From CAVREM01 sp963728825 (lineage in GTDB: Bacteria; Acidobacteriota; Vicinamibacteria; Vicinamibacterales; CAVVIG01): a stretch of 64,000 bases of DNA. The notes beneath the pieces are model-generated. The model had not been told where the DNA came from. It saw only the letters and a list, made by a program, of their open reading frames with translations, and ran no database searches. A program made the translations under genes and the position numbers. The number at the start of each line of letters is the position of its first letter. Position 1 is the first letter of the stretch. The stretch covers positions 1,302,001 through 1,366,000 of the forward strand of contig CAVSLA010000004.1 in the NCBI GenBank assembly GCA_963728825.1, given 5' to 3'. Below are positions 56,059 through 63,297 of the stretch, one piece after another.

Positions 56059-56085
56059 GATCGTCCAGCTCGCTGCGACATATCA

Positions 56086-56091
56086 ATTGTA
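56086..56091 (-). promoter_or_regulatory. -10 box of rnpB
   Basis: TACAAT on the minus strand, 6 bp before the predicted 5' G of P1 (56079), the right distance for a -10 element. No clear -35 box at 16-18 bp. It lies just past the end of the upstream response-regulator gene. Confidence 0.55.
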
Positions 56092-56099
56092 CGGGAGAT

Positions 56100-57509
56100 C
56101 TAGCCGTCAGTTTCCTGGGAGATCTGATACTGCTCGAGTTTCTTGTAGAGGTTGCTGCGCGGGGTGTCGATCACTTCCGCCGTCTTGGAGATGTTCCAGC
56201 CGTTTTCGCGGAGTTTGGTCACCAGGAAGGCGCGCTCCGAGTTGTCCTTGAATTCGCGAAGCGTCCCCGCCGCCTTCGCCGCCTCGGCATCCGCGAGCGG
56301 CTTCGGCGAGCCAGGGGCGGTTCCTGCTCCTGCAACGCTCGGATTTCGAATCGACCCTGGCAGGTCCGTCACGTCGATGGTTTCGCCGCCGGTCATGATG
56401 TTCAGCCGCTCGACCGTGTTCCGGAGCTCGCGGATGTTCCCTTTCCATCGGTAACGCTGCAGCGAGTCGAGGGCGGCCTGGGTGATCCGCTTGGGCCGGG
56501 TGTTGTTCTCGCGGCTGAAGTAGTCCATGTAGTGCCGGACGAGCTGCGGGATGTCATCGGGGCGCTCGCGCAGTGACGGCACCTGAATCGGGATCACGGC
56601 AAGCCTGAAGTAGAGGTCTTCGCGAAAGCTGCCCTTCTCGATTTCCTCCTCGAGGTTCTTGTTGGTCGCGGCAATCACGCGGACATCGACCTTGATGGTT
56701 CGCGCCGATCCGAGCCGCTCGACTTCCCCCTCCTGCAGCACCCGAAGAACCTTGGCCTGCGTCTTGGGGCTCATGTCGCCGACTTCGTCGAGAAAGATCG
56801 TCCCTTTGTCGGCCTGCTCGAACTTCCCGACCTGCTTTTCCGTGGCGCCGGTAAACGACCCCTTCTCGTGGCCGAACAGCTCCGACTCAATCAGCTCCTC
56901 GGGGATGGCGGCGCAGTTGACCTGGACGAAGCGTTCGCGGCGTCTGAGGCTGTTGCGATGAATCGTTCGCGCGACCAGCTCCTTGCCGACGCCGCTCTCG
57001 CCTTGAATGAGCACCGTCGCATTGGTCGGGGCGGCCCGGCCGACCGCGGCCATCACCTGCTGCAGCGCGCTGCTGTCACCGACCATCTGGTGGCGGACCT
57101 CGGCGTCCTTCTTCAGCGATCGGTTCTCGACCCGCAGCCGGCCTTGTTCGAGCGCGTTGCCGATGGTCACGAGCAGGCGATCGGTGCTTTCGAACGGCTT
57201 GTCGAGAAAGTCGGTCGCCCCTCGTTTGATGGCCTCGACCGCCGTGCTGGTCGTGCCGTGGCCCGAGATCATCACCACCGGAATGGTTTCGTCCATCGAA
57301 CGGAGGCGCGACAGGACGTCCATCCCGTCCATCCCCGGCATCTTGATGTCGAGCAGCACCAGATCGGCCGCTTCGCGTTCGGCGAGCGCCAGGCCTTCCG
57401 GCCCGGTCGCGGCGCCGACGAATTCGTAGCCGTTGTATTCGAGCGTCATCCGCAGCGAATCGCGGATCGCCACCTCGTCGTCGATGACCAGGATGCGGGA
57501 CTTCGGCAT
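56100..57509 (-). CDS. NtrC-family sigma54-dependent response regulator
   Basis: 469 residues. Receiver domain 1-120 (ILVIDDEVAIRDSL; phospho-Asp in LVLLDIKMPGMDG; Thr/Ser in VVMISGHG; Lys in FLDKPFES), AAA+ domain at about 140-380 with Walker A QGESGVGKELVARTIH, the sigma54-contact loop ELFGHEKGSFTGATEK, Walker B GTIFLDEVGDMSP and the Arg finger region, and a Fis-type helix-turn-helix (LRENGWNISKTAEVIDTPRSNLYKKLEQY). The loop is GSFTGA, functional in sigma54 activators. No sensor kinase gene is adjacent. It is followed by rnpB and preceded by the HtrA gene across a GC-rich 80-bp gap with hairpins. Confidence 0.95.
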   Translation of the reverse strand: MPKSRILVIDDEVAIRDSLRMTLEYNGYEFVGAATGPEGLALAEREAADLVLLDIKMPGMDGMDVLSRLRSMDETIPVVMISGHGTTSTAVEAIKRGATDFLDKPFESTDRLLVTIGNALEQGRLRVENRSLKKDAEVRHQMVGDSSALQQVMAAVGRAAPTNATVLIQGESGVGKELVARTIHRNSLRRRERFVQVNCAAIPEELIESELFGHEKGSFTGATEKQVGKFEQADKGTIFLDEVGDMSPKTQAKVLRVLQEGEVERLGSARTIKVDVRVIAATNKNLEEEIEKGSFREDLYFRLAVIPIQVPSLRERPDDIPQLVRHYMDYFSRENNTRPKRITQAALDSLQRYRWKGNIRELRNTVERLNIMTGGETIDVTDLPGSIRNPSVAGAGTAPGSPKPLADAEAAKAAGTLREFKDNSERAFLVTKLRENGWNISKTAEVIDTPRSNLYKKLEQYQISQETDG

Positions 57510-57589
57510 TGTCTAGCGGCGCGGCGTCCCGCGCCAGACGCGCTCGCGCCGTGGCGCTCGCGCGTGTCTGGAACAGGTCGCCGGCGCGC

Positions 57590-59107
57590 TCATCTCTCTT
57601 CGACTCGGACCGTCTTGAGCTGTCGCTGCTGCAGCTCGGGCGAATAGAGATAGAGCGTCAGGATGTCGCCGGGGCTCGCCTGGAGCGCCAGGCGGCGATA
57701 GTCTTCCGCGGACTGAATCGGCTTGCGGTTGATCTCGAGCAGCACCGAGCCGCTCTCGACGTCGGCATCGAACGACGCACTGAGCGGCTCGACGCGGGTG
57801 ATGAGCACGCCGCGTGTCTGACGCGGCAACCGGAAACGATTGAAGGCGCCGGCGTCGAGATCGCGAACCGTCAGCCCGAGCGCCGGATCCAGGTCGGGGC
57901 GCGCCCCCGCCGGTGCTCTCGCGGGCTCGGTAGACGTCAGCGTGCGGGCCGGCCGCTCGGCAAGCTTGACCGTCACCGTCTGCTCGCGTCCGTCGCGCAA
58001 CAGCCGCAGCTCGGCGGCCGATCCGGGTTTCTGGGAAGAGATCTCCCGGATCAACTCGTCGTCGCTGGCGACCCGCGTCCGGTTGAACCGCAGGATGATG
58101 TCGTAGGGACGGATGCCGGCGCGCTCGGCCGGCGACCCTTCCGTCACGTCCTGGACGACCGCGCCCTCGTCGACCGACAGCTCCAGTGAACGCTGCAGAT
58201 CGAGATCGACATCGCGCAGCGCGACGCCGATATAGCCGCGCGATACGCGGCCGCGCTCGCGCAGCTGCGGAATGATCGACACCGCGCCGTTGATCGGCAC
58301 GGCGAAGCCGATGTTGCTGGCGCGCGAGCTGATCGCGGCGTTGATGCCGATCACCTCGCCGCGCGAATTGATCAGCGGGCCGCCGCTGTTGCCGAAGTTG
58401 ATGGCGGCGTCCGTCTGGATGTAGTTGTCCAGGCTCGCATCGAACAGCTTGCGGCCGATGAAGCTCACGACTCCGACCGTGACCGTGTGCTCATAGCCCA
58501 GCGGATTACCGATCGCGCACACCCATTCGCCCATGCGGAGCGTGCCGGAGTCACCGATCGGCGCAACCGGCAGGCCGGAATGCCCGTCGACCTTGATCAA
58601 CGCGATGTCGGTGTCCGGATCGGCCCCGAGCACACGCGCGCGCAACGTCCGGCCGTCGGACAGCTTGACGATGATGCGCTCGGCGCGGTCGATGACGTGG
58701 TTGTTGGTCAGGATGCTGCCGTCTTTGTCGATGATGAAGCCGCTGCCGGCCCCACGGCGCGTCTGCCGGTCGCCACGGGGCGAATTGAAGTCGAACGGTC
58801 CGCCGAAAGGTTCCGGGGTGTCCGAACCGGGCCGCCGGCGCCGTGTCTCAGCCGCGCCGCGGATCGTGGCGTCGATGTTCACCACGGCCGGGTTCACCCG
58901 TTCGACGACGTCGGCGAAATTGATGGGCAGGGTGCCAAGCGGGGTGACCGCGACGGGCGCGGCGGCGGACCGGACGATCGACTCCGGCCCGGGCGGCGTA
59001 CCGGCGGCGACTGACGGGTGGTCGAGCCCCCCCGCGAAGATCGCCCCGACCAGGAAGGCGACAAACGCCGTCAGCGCCACGGAAACAATAGTGAAGCGTC
59101 GCGACAT
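57590..59107 (-). CDS. DegP/HtrA-family periplasmic serine protease with two PDZ domains
   Basis: 505 residues from ATG 59107: SRRFTIVSVALTAFVAFLVGAIFAGGL is a signal anchor. The trypsin-like domain has the His in SILTNNHVIDRAERI, Asp in DPDTDIALIKVD and the nucleophile Ser in AAINFGNSGGPLINSRGEVIG. PDZ1 begins around SRGYIGVALRDVDLDL with AGIRPYDIILRFN, and PDZ2 around LGLTVRDLDAGAF, with SASFDADVESGSVLLEIN. Periplasmic quality-control protease/chaperone. Its 5' flank holds two REP-like hairpins shared with the ligA 3' end. It is upstream of the NtrC-type gene on the same strand. Confidence 0.96.
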   Translation of the reverse strand: MSRRFTIVSVALTAFVAFLVGAIFAGGLDHPSVAAGTPPGPESIVRSAAAPVAVTPLGTLPINFADVVERVNPAVVNIDATIRGAAETRRRRPGSDTPEPFGGPFDFNSPRGDRQTRRGAGSGFIIDKDGSILTNNHVIDRAERIIVKLSDGRTLRARVLGADPDTDIALIKVDGHSGLPVAPIGDSGTLRMGEWVCAIGNPLGYEHTVTVGVVSFIGRKLFDASLDNYIQTDAAINFGNSGGPLINSRGEVIGINAAISSRASNIGFAVPINGAVSIIPQLRERGRVSRGYIGVALRDVDLDLQRSLELSVDEGAVVQDVTEGSPAERAGIRPYDIILRFNRTRVASDDELIREISSQKPGSAAELRLLRDGREQTVTVKLAERPARTLTSTEPARAPAGARPDLDPALGLTVRDLDAGAFNRFRLPRQTRGVLITRVEPLSASFDADVESGSVLLEINRKPIQSAEDYRRLALQASPGDILTLYLYSPELQQRQLKTVRVEER

Positions 59108-59108
59108 A

Positions 59109-59208
59109 TGTTGTGGCGGCCCTAAGAGGACCGCCCTACGCATTTCCGGCGGCCCTAAGAGGACCGCCCTACGTACCTCCGGCAGCCTAAGAGACCGCCC
59201 TACGTATT
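59109..59208. repeat. Three tandem REP-like GTAGG hairpins between ligA and the HtrA gene
   Basis: On the minus strand: GTAGGGCGGTCTCTTAGGC, GTAGGGCGGTCCTCTTAGGG and again GTAGGGCGGTCCTCTTAGGG, each followed by a CCGCC-type closing arm. The first GTAG contains the ligA stop codon TAG. Confidence 0.8.
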
Positions 59209-61275
59209 CATTATAAGAGCCAGAAACGCGTCCTCATCGAGCGTTTCAACGCCGAGGTCGCTCGCCTTCTGCAGCTTACTGCCCGCGTCGGCGCCGGCCA
59301 CGAGATAACTGGTTTTTCGGCTGACCGACCCCGACACTTTTGCCCCGAGACGCTCCACGGCAGCCGTCGCCTCTTCCCGGCTCATTGATGACAAGGTTCC
59401 CGTGATGACGAACACCTTCCCGGCCAGCGGGCCATGCCCGACAGCCGGTTCGGGCGCCTGGCTCGCCATGTTCACCCCGGCCGCCGCGAGCCGTTCGACG
59501 ATCTGCCGGTTGCGGGGCTCCTCGCTGAACATCCGGACCGATTGCGCCACGACCGGCCCGATTTCCGGGACGGTCTGCAGGGCTTCGACCGACGCGTCCA
59601 GCACCCGCTCCATCGTCCGCAAATGTCGCGCAAGGGTGGCCGCGGCCTTTTCGCCAACGTGGCGGATGCCGAGCGCGTAAACCAGCCGGGAGAGATCGTT
59701 CGTCTTGCTGCGCTCAATCTGCTCGATGACGTTGCGGCCGACTTTCCCGAGCTTGCGAGGCCGCGCCTTTTCCGAGCGCGGCTCGCGCGGCATGACGACC
59801 AGGTTTTCGAGCTGGGCCGCCTCGAGAGAGTAAATGTCGGCCACGTCGTGCAGCACGTCCTGTTCGAGAAGCTGATCGATCAGCGACTCGCCGAGCCCTT
59901 CGATGTTCATCGCCGAGCGGGACGCGAAGTGCTCGAGACTGCGACGCAGCCGTGCCGGGCAGGCGACGTTGTCACAGCGCCACACCACTTCTTCCGGATC
60001 GCGGTGCAAGGCGCTGCCGCAGACCGGACAGGCGGCCGGCATCTGCCACGGGGCGCTCCGCTCGACCCCTTCGACCACGATCGCCTTGACCACCTTCGGA
60101 ATGACGTCGCCGGCCTTCTCGATGAGGACGCGATCGCCCTCGCGGATGTCCTTTCGCGCGAGGTCCTCCGCGTTGTGAAGGGTCGCCATCGAAATCGTCG
60201 ACCCGGCGAGAAAGACCGGCTCGAGCACGGCATAGGGCGTCACCGCGCCGGTTCGTCCGACATTCACGTCGATCTTCCTGAGCGTCGTGGTCGCCTGCTC
60301 AGCGGGGAACTTGAAGGCCGTGGCCCAGCGCGGGAACTTCGCGGTCGTGCCCAGGCGTTCGCGCAGCGCCAGATCGTCAACCTTGATGACCACCCCGTCG
60401 GTGTCGAACTGCAGCGAACGCCGCTTGTCCGCCCACTCCTGGCAGAAGGTGACGAGCGCATCGACGCCAATGCACGAACACCGGTGCGGCTCGACCGGCA
60501 GGCCCCACTCGCGCATCGCCGTCAACATCTGGGCGTGGCTGCTCTGCATCGACTCGCGCCCCGCGCCAGGTCCGGTGATCACCTGGTAGGTGTACGCGGA
60601 GAGTCCGCGCTTCGAGACGAGGGCCGGGTCCAGGTTCCGCATCGTGCCGGCGGCGGCGTTGCGCGGGTTGGCGAAGACCGGCTCGCCGGCCTCCTCGCGT
60701 TCGCGGTTGGTCCGTTCGAACGAGGCGCGCGGCAGGAAGACCTCGCCGCGCACTTCGATGCGGCCGGAAGGCGCGCCGCGCAGCCGCAGTGGAATGGTCC
60801 GGATGGTTCGGACGTTCGCCGTCACCTCCTCGCCGCGCGTCCCGTCTCCTCTGGTCGCCCCCCGCGTCAGCAGGCCGTCGACATAGGTCAAGGCGATGCT
60901 CAAGCCGTCGATCTTCAGCTCGGCGACATACGGCACCGCCTGGTCACCGAGGCCGGCCCCCTTTCGGACGCGTTCGTCGAAGGCCAGCAGTTCCTCCTGG
61001 TTGTAGGCGTTGTCGAGGCTCAGCATCGGCGCGAGATGCTCGACGGTCGCGAACCCTTCCGCGGGGCGTCCGGCGACCCGCTGCGTCGGCGAGTCGGGGG
61101 TCACGAGATCCGGATACTGACCTTCCAGGGTTTCGAGCTCGTGGAGAAGACGGTCGAACTCCTCGTCCGAGATCTCGGGGTCGTTCAGGACGTAATAACG
61201 CTCTTCGTGATGGCGGATCGCCTCACGCAGTTCCTTGAGGCGGACATCCGGGGTCAGATCTCGATTTTTGACCAC
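59200..61275 (-). CDS. ligA: NAD-dependent DNA ligase LigA
   Basis: About 691 residues. Adenylation domain with VRLKELREAIRHHEERYYVLNDPEISDEEFDRLL (Ia domain) and the AMP-accepting Lys in YVAELKIDGLSIAL near residue 118, RGEVFLPR, NPRNAAAGTMRNLDP and TDGVVIKVDD. Then OB fold, zinc Cys (CPVCG; CDNVACPARL), HhH repeats and a C-terminal BRCT domain (GKVFVITGTLSSMSREEATAAVERLG; KASDLGVETLDEDAFLALI). The GTG at 61275 lies in the loop of a family A palindrome and is the best start; further upstream the open frame is non-native. The last codons AAT ACG TAG come from a REP. Confidence 0.97.
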   Translation of the reverse strand: MVKNRDLTPDVRLKELREAIRHHEERYYVLNDPEISDEEFDRLLHELETLEGQYPDLVTPDSPTQRVAGRPAEGFATVEHLAPMLSLDNAYNQEELLAFDERVRKGAGLGDQAVPYVAELKIDGLSIALTYVDGLLTRGATRGDGTRGEEVTANVRTIRTIPLRLRGAPSGRIEVRGEVFLPRASFERTNREREEAGEPVFANPRNAAAGTMRNLDPALVSKRGLSAYTYQVITGPGAGRESMQSSHAQMLTAMREWGLPVEPHRCSCIGVDALVTFCQEWADKRRSLQFDTDGVVIKVDDLALRERLGTTAKFPRWATAFKFPAEQATTTLRKIDVNVGRTGAVTPYAVLEPVFLAGSTISMATLHNAEDLARKDIREGDRVLIEKAGDVIPKVVKAIVVEGVERSAPWQMPAACPVCGSALHRDPEEVVWRCDNVACPARLRRSLEHFASRSAMNIEGLGESLIDQLLEQDVLHDVADIYSLEAAQLENLVVMPREPRSEKARPRKLGKVGRNVIEQIERSKTNDLSRLVYALGIRHVGEKAAATLARHLRTMERVLDASVEALQTVPEIGPVVAQSVRMFSEEPRNRQIVERLAAAGVNMASQAPEPAVGHGPLAGKVFVITGTLSSMSREEATAAVERLGAKVSGSVSRKTSYLVAGADAGSKLQKASDLGVETLDEDAFLALIMNT

Positions 61276-61310
61276 CTGTGACTGACGGTCAAAAATCAAG
61301 ATCTGACCCC
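61250..61310. repeat. Palindromic element, family A, at the ligA 5' end
   Basis: Arms 61250-61273 (GGGGTCAGATCTCGATT...) and 61287-61310 (ending ATCAAGATCTGACCCC) pair over 24 bp with one mismatch; 13-bp loop containing the likely ligA GTG. The same element, with a different loop, occurs at 24764-24822. Confidence 0.85.
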
Positions 61311-61313
61311 GGA

Positions 61314-62303
61314 CTACCGGTCGCGCGCCACCACGTAGTCTGGCAGGGCCAGCAAGGCGTCGCGCTCCGCACTCGGCGGAAAGGCGCTGAGAGGCTTCCG
61401 CGCTCGCTCGGCGAATTCCTCGGCCCGGCGGAAGGCGTAGTCGATCGAACGATGTTCGCTGAGAATCTGGAGCAGCTCCTTCCACTGCTGCTCGGTCGTT
61501 GTGCGGGTGGCGATGATCTCGCGGACGATCCGCTCGCCGGTCGCATGACCCTGGCGGAGCAGGTGGATCAGCGGCAGCGTCATCTTGCCTTCGCGCAGGT
61601 CGGCACCGATCGGCTTGCCGAGCGCCGCCGCGTCGCCGGTGAAGTCGAGCAGGTCATCGACCACCTGGAAGACGATCCCCAGGTTGAAGGCGTACTCGCG
61701 CAGCGCTTCCTGTTGCTCGGGGCTGACATTGCCGAGCATGCCGCCGATTTGCGCCGAGCCGCCGAACAGGTAGGCGGTTTTGCGGCGGATGATCTCGAAG
61801 TGCTCTTCCTCGGTGATGTCGGCGTCGCCGTTCTTGGTGAGCTGATACAGCTCGCCTTCGATCATCCGGAGGGTGACGTCGCACAGCAGGCGCACGATGT
61901 CGAGCGTGTCGTGCGTCAGCGCCATGGCCATCGACTTGATGTAGAGATAGTCGCCGAGCAGCACCGTGACGTCGTTGCCCCACCGCGAGTGCACGGCGAG
62001 GCGTCCGCGGCGCAGCTCCGAGTCGTCGATGATGTCGTCGTGGACGAGCGTCGCGGTGTGGATGAACTCGATGACCGCGGCATACAGGACGGCGCGATCG
62101 CCCTTATAGCCGCTCAACCGGGCGGCCATCAGCAGCACCGCCGGCCGGATCCGCTTGCCGCCGCTCGTCTGGATGTACTTGCCGATGGTCGGGATGAGCG
62201 CGACCTGCGACTCGACATGGCGCGCGAACTCGCGATCGACCCGTTCGAGATCGGCGCGGATTGGCTCGAGGATCTGCGACAGCGCGGGCGTCGTATTTTC
62301 CAC
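61314..62303 (-). CDS. Trans-polyprenyl diphosphate synthase (IspB/octaprenyl type)
   Basis: A 329-residue prenyltransferase that lengthens FPP/GGPP for quinone side chains. The first Asp-rich motif is EFIHTATLVHDDIIDDSELRRG (DDxxD near residue 87), the second VFQVVDDLLDFTGD near residue 215. GGKRIRPAVLLMAARL (the GGKR IPP-binding site) and GKPIGADLREGKMTLPLIHLL are present. The small residue before the first motif is Thr/Leu rather than a bulky residue, consistent with a long product, so a long-chain quinone synthase is likely (inference). It starts 31 bp after tatD and ends 4 bp from the family A palindrome upstream of ligA. Confidence 0.93.
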   Translation of the reverse strand: MENTTPALSQILEPIRADLERVDREFARHVESQVALIPTIGKYIQTSGGKRIRPAVLLMAARLSGYKGDRAVLYAAVIEFIHTATLVHDDIIDDSELRRGRLAVHSRWGNDVTVLLGDYLYIKSMAMALTHDTLDIVRLLCDVTLRMIEGELYQLTKNGDADITEEEHFEIIRRKTAYLFGGSAQIGGMLGNVSPEQQEALREYAFNLGIVFQVVDDLLDFTGDAAALGKPIGADLREGKMTLPLIHLLRQGHATGERIVREIIATRTTTEQQWKELLQILSEHRSIDYAFRRAEEFAERARKPLSAFPPSAERDALLALPDYVVARDR

Positions 62304-62333
62304 AGGAGTTCAGTAGGAACTTTATCACAGGGT

Positions 62334-63113
62334 TCACGGCGTAAAGAGCGTGCGGAAGTTGTCGGTGGTGCGCGCGGCGAGCTCCGCCGGGGGGATGCCG
62401 CGATCGTCGGCCAGCCGGGCCACGACGGCGGCCACCAGCGCGGGCTCGTTGCGCGACCCGCGATGGGGTACCGGCGCCAGGAACGGGCTGTCGGTTTCGG
62501 TCAGCAGCCGATCGAGCGGCACCAGCTTCGCGGTGTCGCGCAGCTCGCCGGCCCGCGGAAAGGTGACGATGCCGGCGAGCGAAATGTAGAAGCCGAGATC
62601 GACCGCGCCGCGGGCCAGCGCCGGCGTGCCGGTAAAACAATGCAGGACGCCCCGGAGCCGGCCGTCGCCCTCCTCGCGGATCATCGCCAGCGTGTCGTCT
62701 TCAGCGTCGCGGGTATGGATGACGACCGGCAGCCCGCGGGCCCGCGCCACCCGCAGCTGCGCGCGAAACACCTGCTGCTGCACCTCGCGCGGCGAAAAAT
62801 CGTAGTGGTAGTCGAGTCCGATCTCCCCAACGGCGCGCGCCGACGGGGTCCCGTCGAGCGCCGCGCCGATTACCACCGCCGCCCGCTCGGGATTGTCCGC
62901 GTATTCGTGCGCGATATGCGGATGCACGCCGATCGAGGTGCGGACCTCGGGCCACAGCGCCTCGACGCGGCGCGCCTGCTCCGCCTCGGCGGCGTTGCCG
63001 CCCTCGAGAATGACCAGCGCGCCCAGCACGCCCGCCGCCTTCGCGCGCGCCACGACCTGGTCGAGGTCGGCGCGGAACTTCTCGTCGGCCAGGTGGCAGT
63101 GCGAGTCGATCAC
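62334..63113 (-). CDS. tatD: TatD-family metal-dependent deoxyribonuclease
   Basis: 259 residues from GTG 63113 (VIDSHCHLADEKFRADLDQVVARAKAAGV); a longer upstream frame reads through a CTCCGTG repeat and is rejected. Metal ligands: DSHCHL (HxH), VGEIGLDYHYDFSPREVQQQVFRAQLRVARARGLPVVIHTRDAEDDTL (Glu and His), LHCFTG and LLTETDSPFLAP (Asp). The C-terminal NEPALVAAVVARLADDRGIPPAELAARTTDNFRTLF is the family end. TatD enzymes are 3'-5' exonucleases/endonucleases in DNA quality control. It lies with ligA and the prenyl synthase on the minus strand. Confidence 0.95.
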   Translation of the reverse strand: MIDSHCHLADEKFRADLDQVVARAKAAGVLGALVILEGGNAAEAEQARRVEALWPEVRTSIGVHPHIAHEYADNPERAAVVIGAALDGTPSARAVGEIGLDYHYDFSPREVQQQVFRAQLRVARARGLPVVIHTRDAEDDTLAMIREEGDGRLRGVLHCFTGTPALARGAVDLGFYISLAGIVTFPRAGELRDTAKLVPLDRLLTETDSPFLAPVPHRGSRNEPALVAAVVARLADDRGIPPAELAARTTDNFRTLFTP

Positions 63114-63121
63114 GATCGGGA

Positions 63122-63290
63122 GGGTGAGAGCACGGAGGCGACGGAGGGCACGGTTGGACTCGGAGGTACGGAGACACGGAGACAACACGGAGAAGACAGA
63201 CGCGGTCGCACGCGGCAGCGTGCTGCCTCCGTGCCTGCTCCGTTGCTCCGTGGCTCCGTGTTGGTCTGTGATCTCCGCATGCCGTGGCCG
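63122..63290. repeat. Inverted CTCCGTG / CACGGAG repeat region
   Basis: Left part with ACGGAGG, TACGGAGACACGGAGACAAC units; right part with complementary CTCCGTGCCTGCTCCGTTGC and TCCGTGGCTCCGTG. A GGCAGCGTGCTGCC palindrome marks the middle. It occupies the gap between tatD and the DUF885-like gene and produces false reading frames on both strands. Confidence 0.7.
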
Positions 63291-63297
63291 CGTGCCA

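Larger units (their letters stand above)
55648..56079 (-). ncRNA. rnpB: RNase P RNA, class A, with three copies of a 38-nt hairpin repeat
   Basis: Catalytic RNA that matures tRNA 5' ends. On the minus strand the ends pair as P1 (GTCGCAGCGAG / CTCGCTGCGAC at 56079-56069 and 55658-55648). Core sequences match bacterial class A: GGGGAGGAAAGTCCG, GGGTAACGCCCGG, AAGGGTGAAAAGGTGCGG, TAAGAGCGCACCGCG, CACACGGAGCAAGACCAAAT and ACAGAATTCGGCTTAT at the 3' end. The positions of helices P3, P12 and P19 (56021-56058, 55899-55936, 55678-55715) are each occupied by a 38-nt repeat of the type CCCTTCGACTCGGCC with its complement. Total ~432 nt, longer than E. coli (377). It begins 20 bp after the ntrC-type gene. 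Confidence 0.95.

Noticed and set aside
55648..56100. Several open frames on both strands over 55.6-56.1 kb
   Set aside because: They lie inside rnpB; the repeated 38-nt hairpins and stems create open frames without coding character.
61275..61485. N-terminal extension of LigA to 61485
   Set aside because: The added residues are an antisense-like reading of the prenyl synthase gene plus the palindrome and match no ligase.
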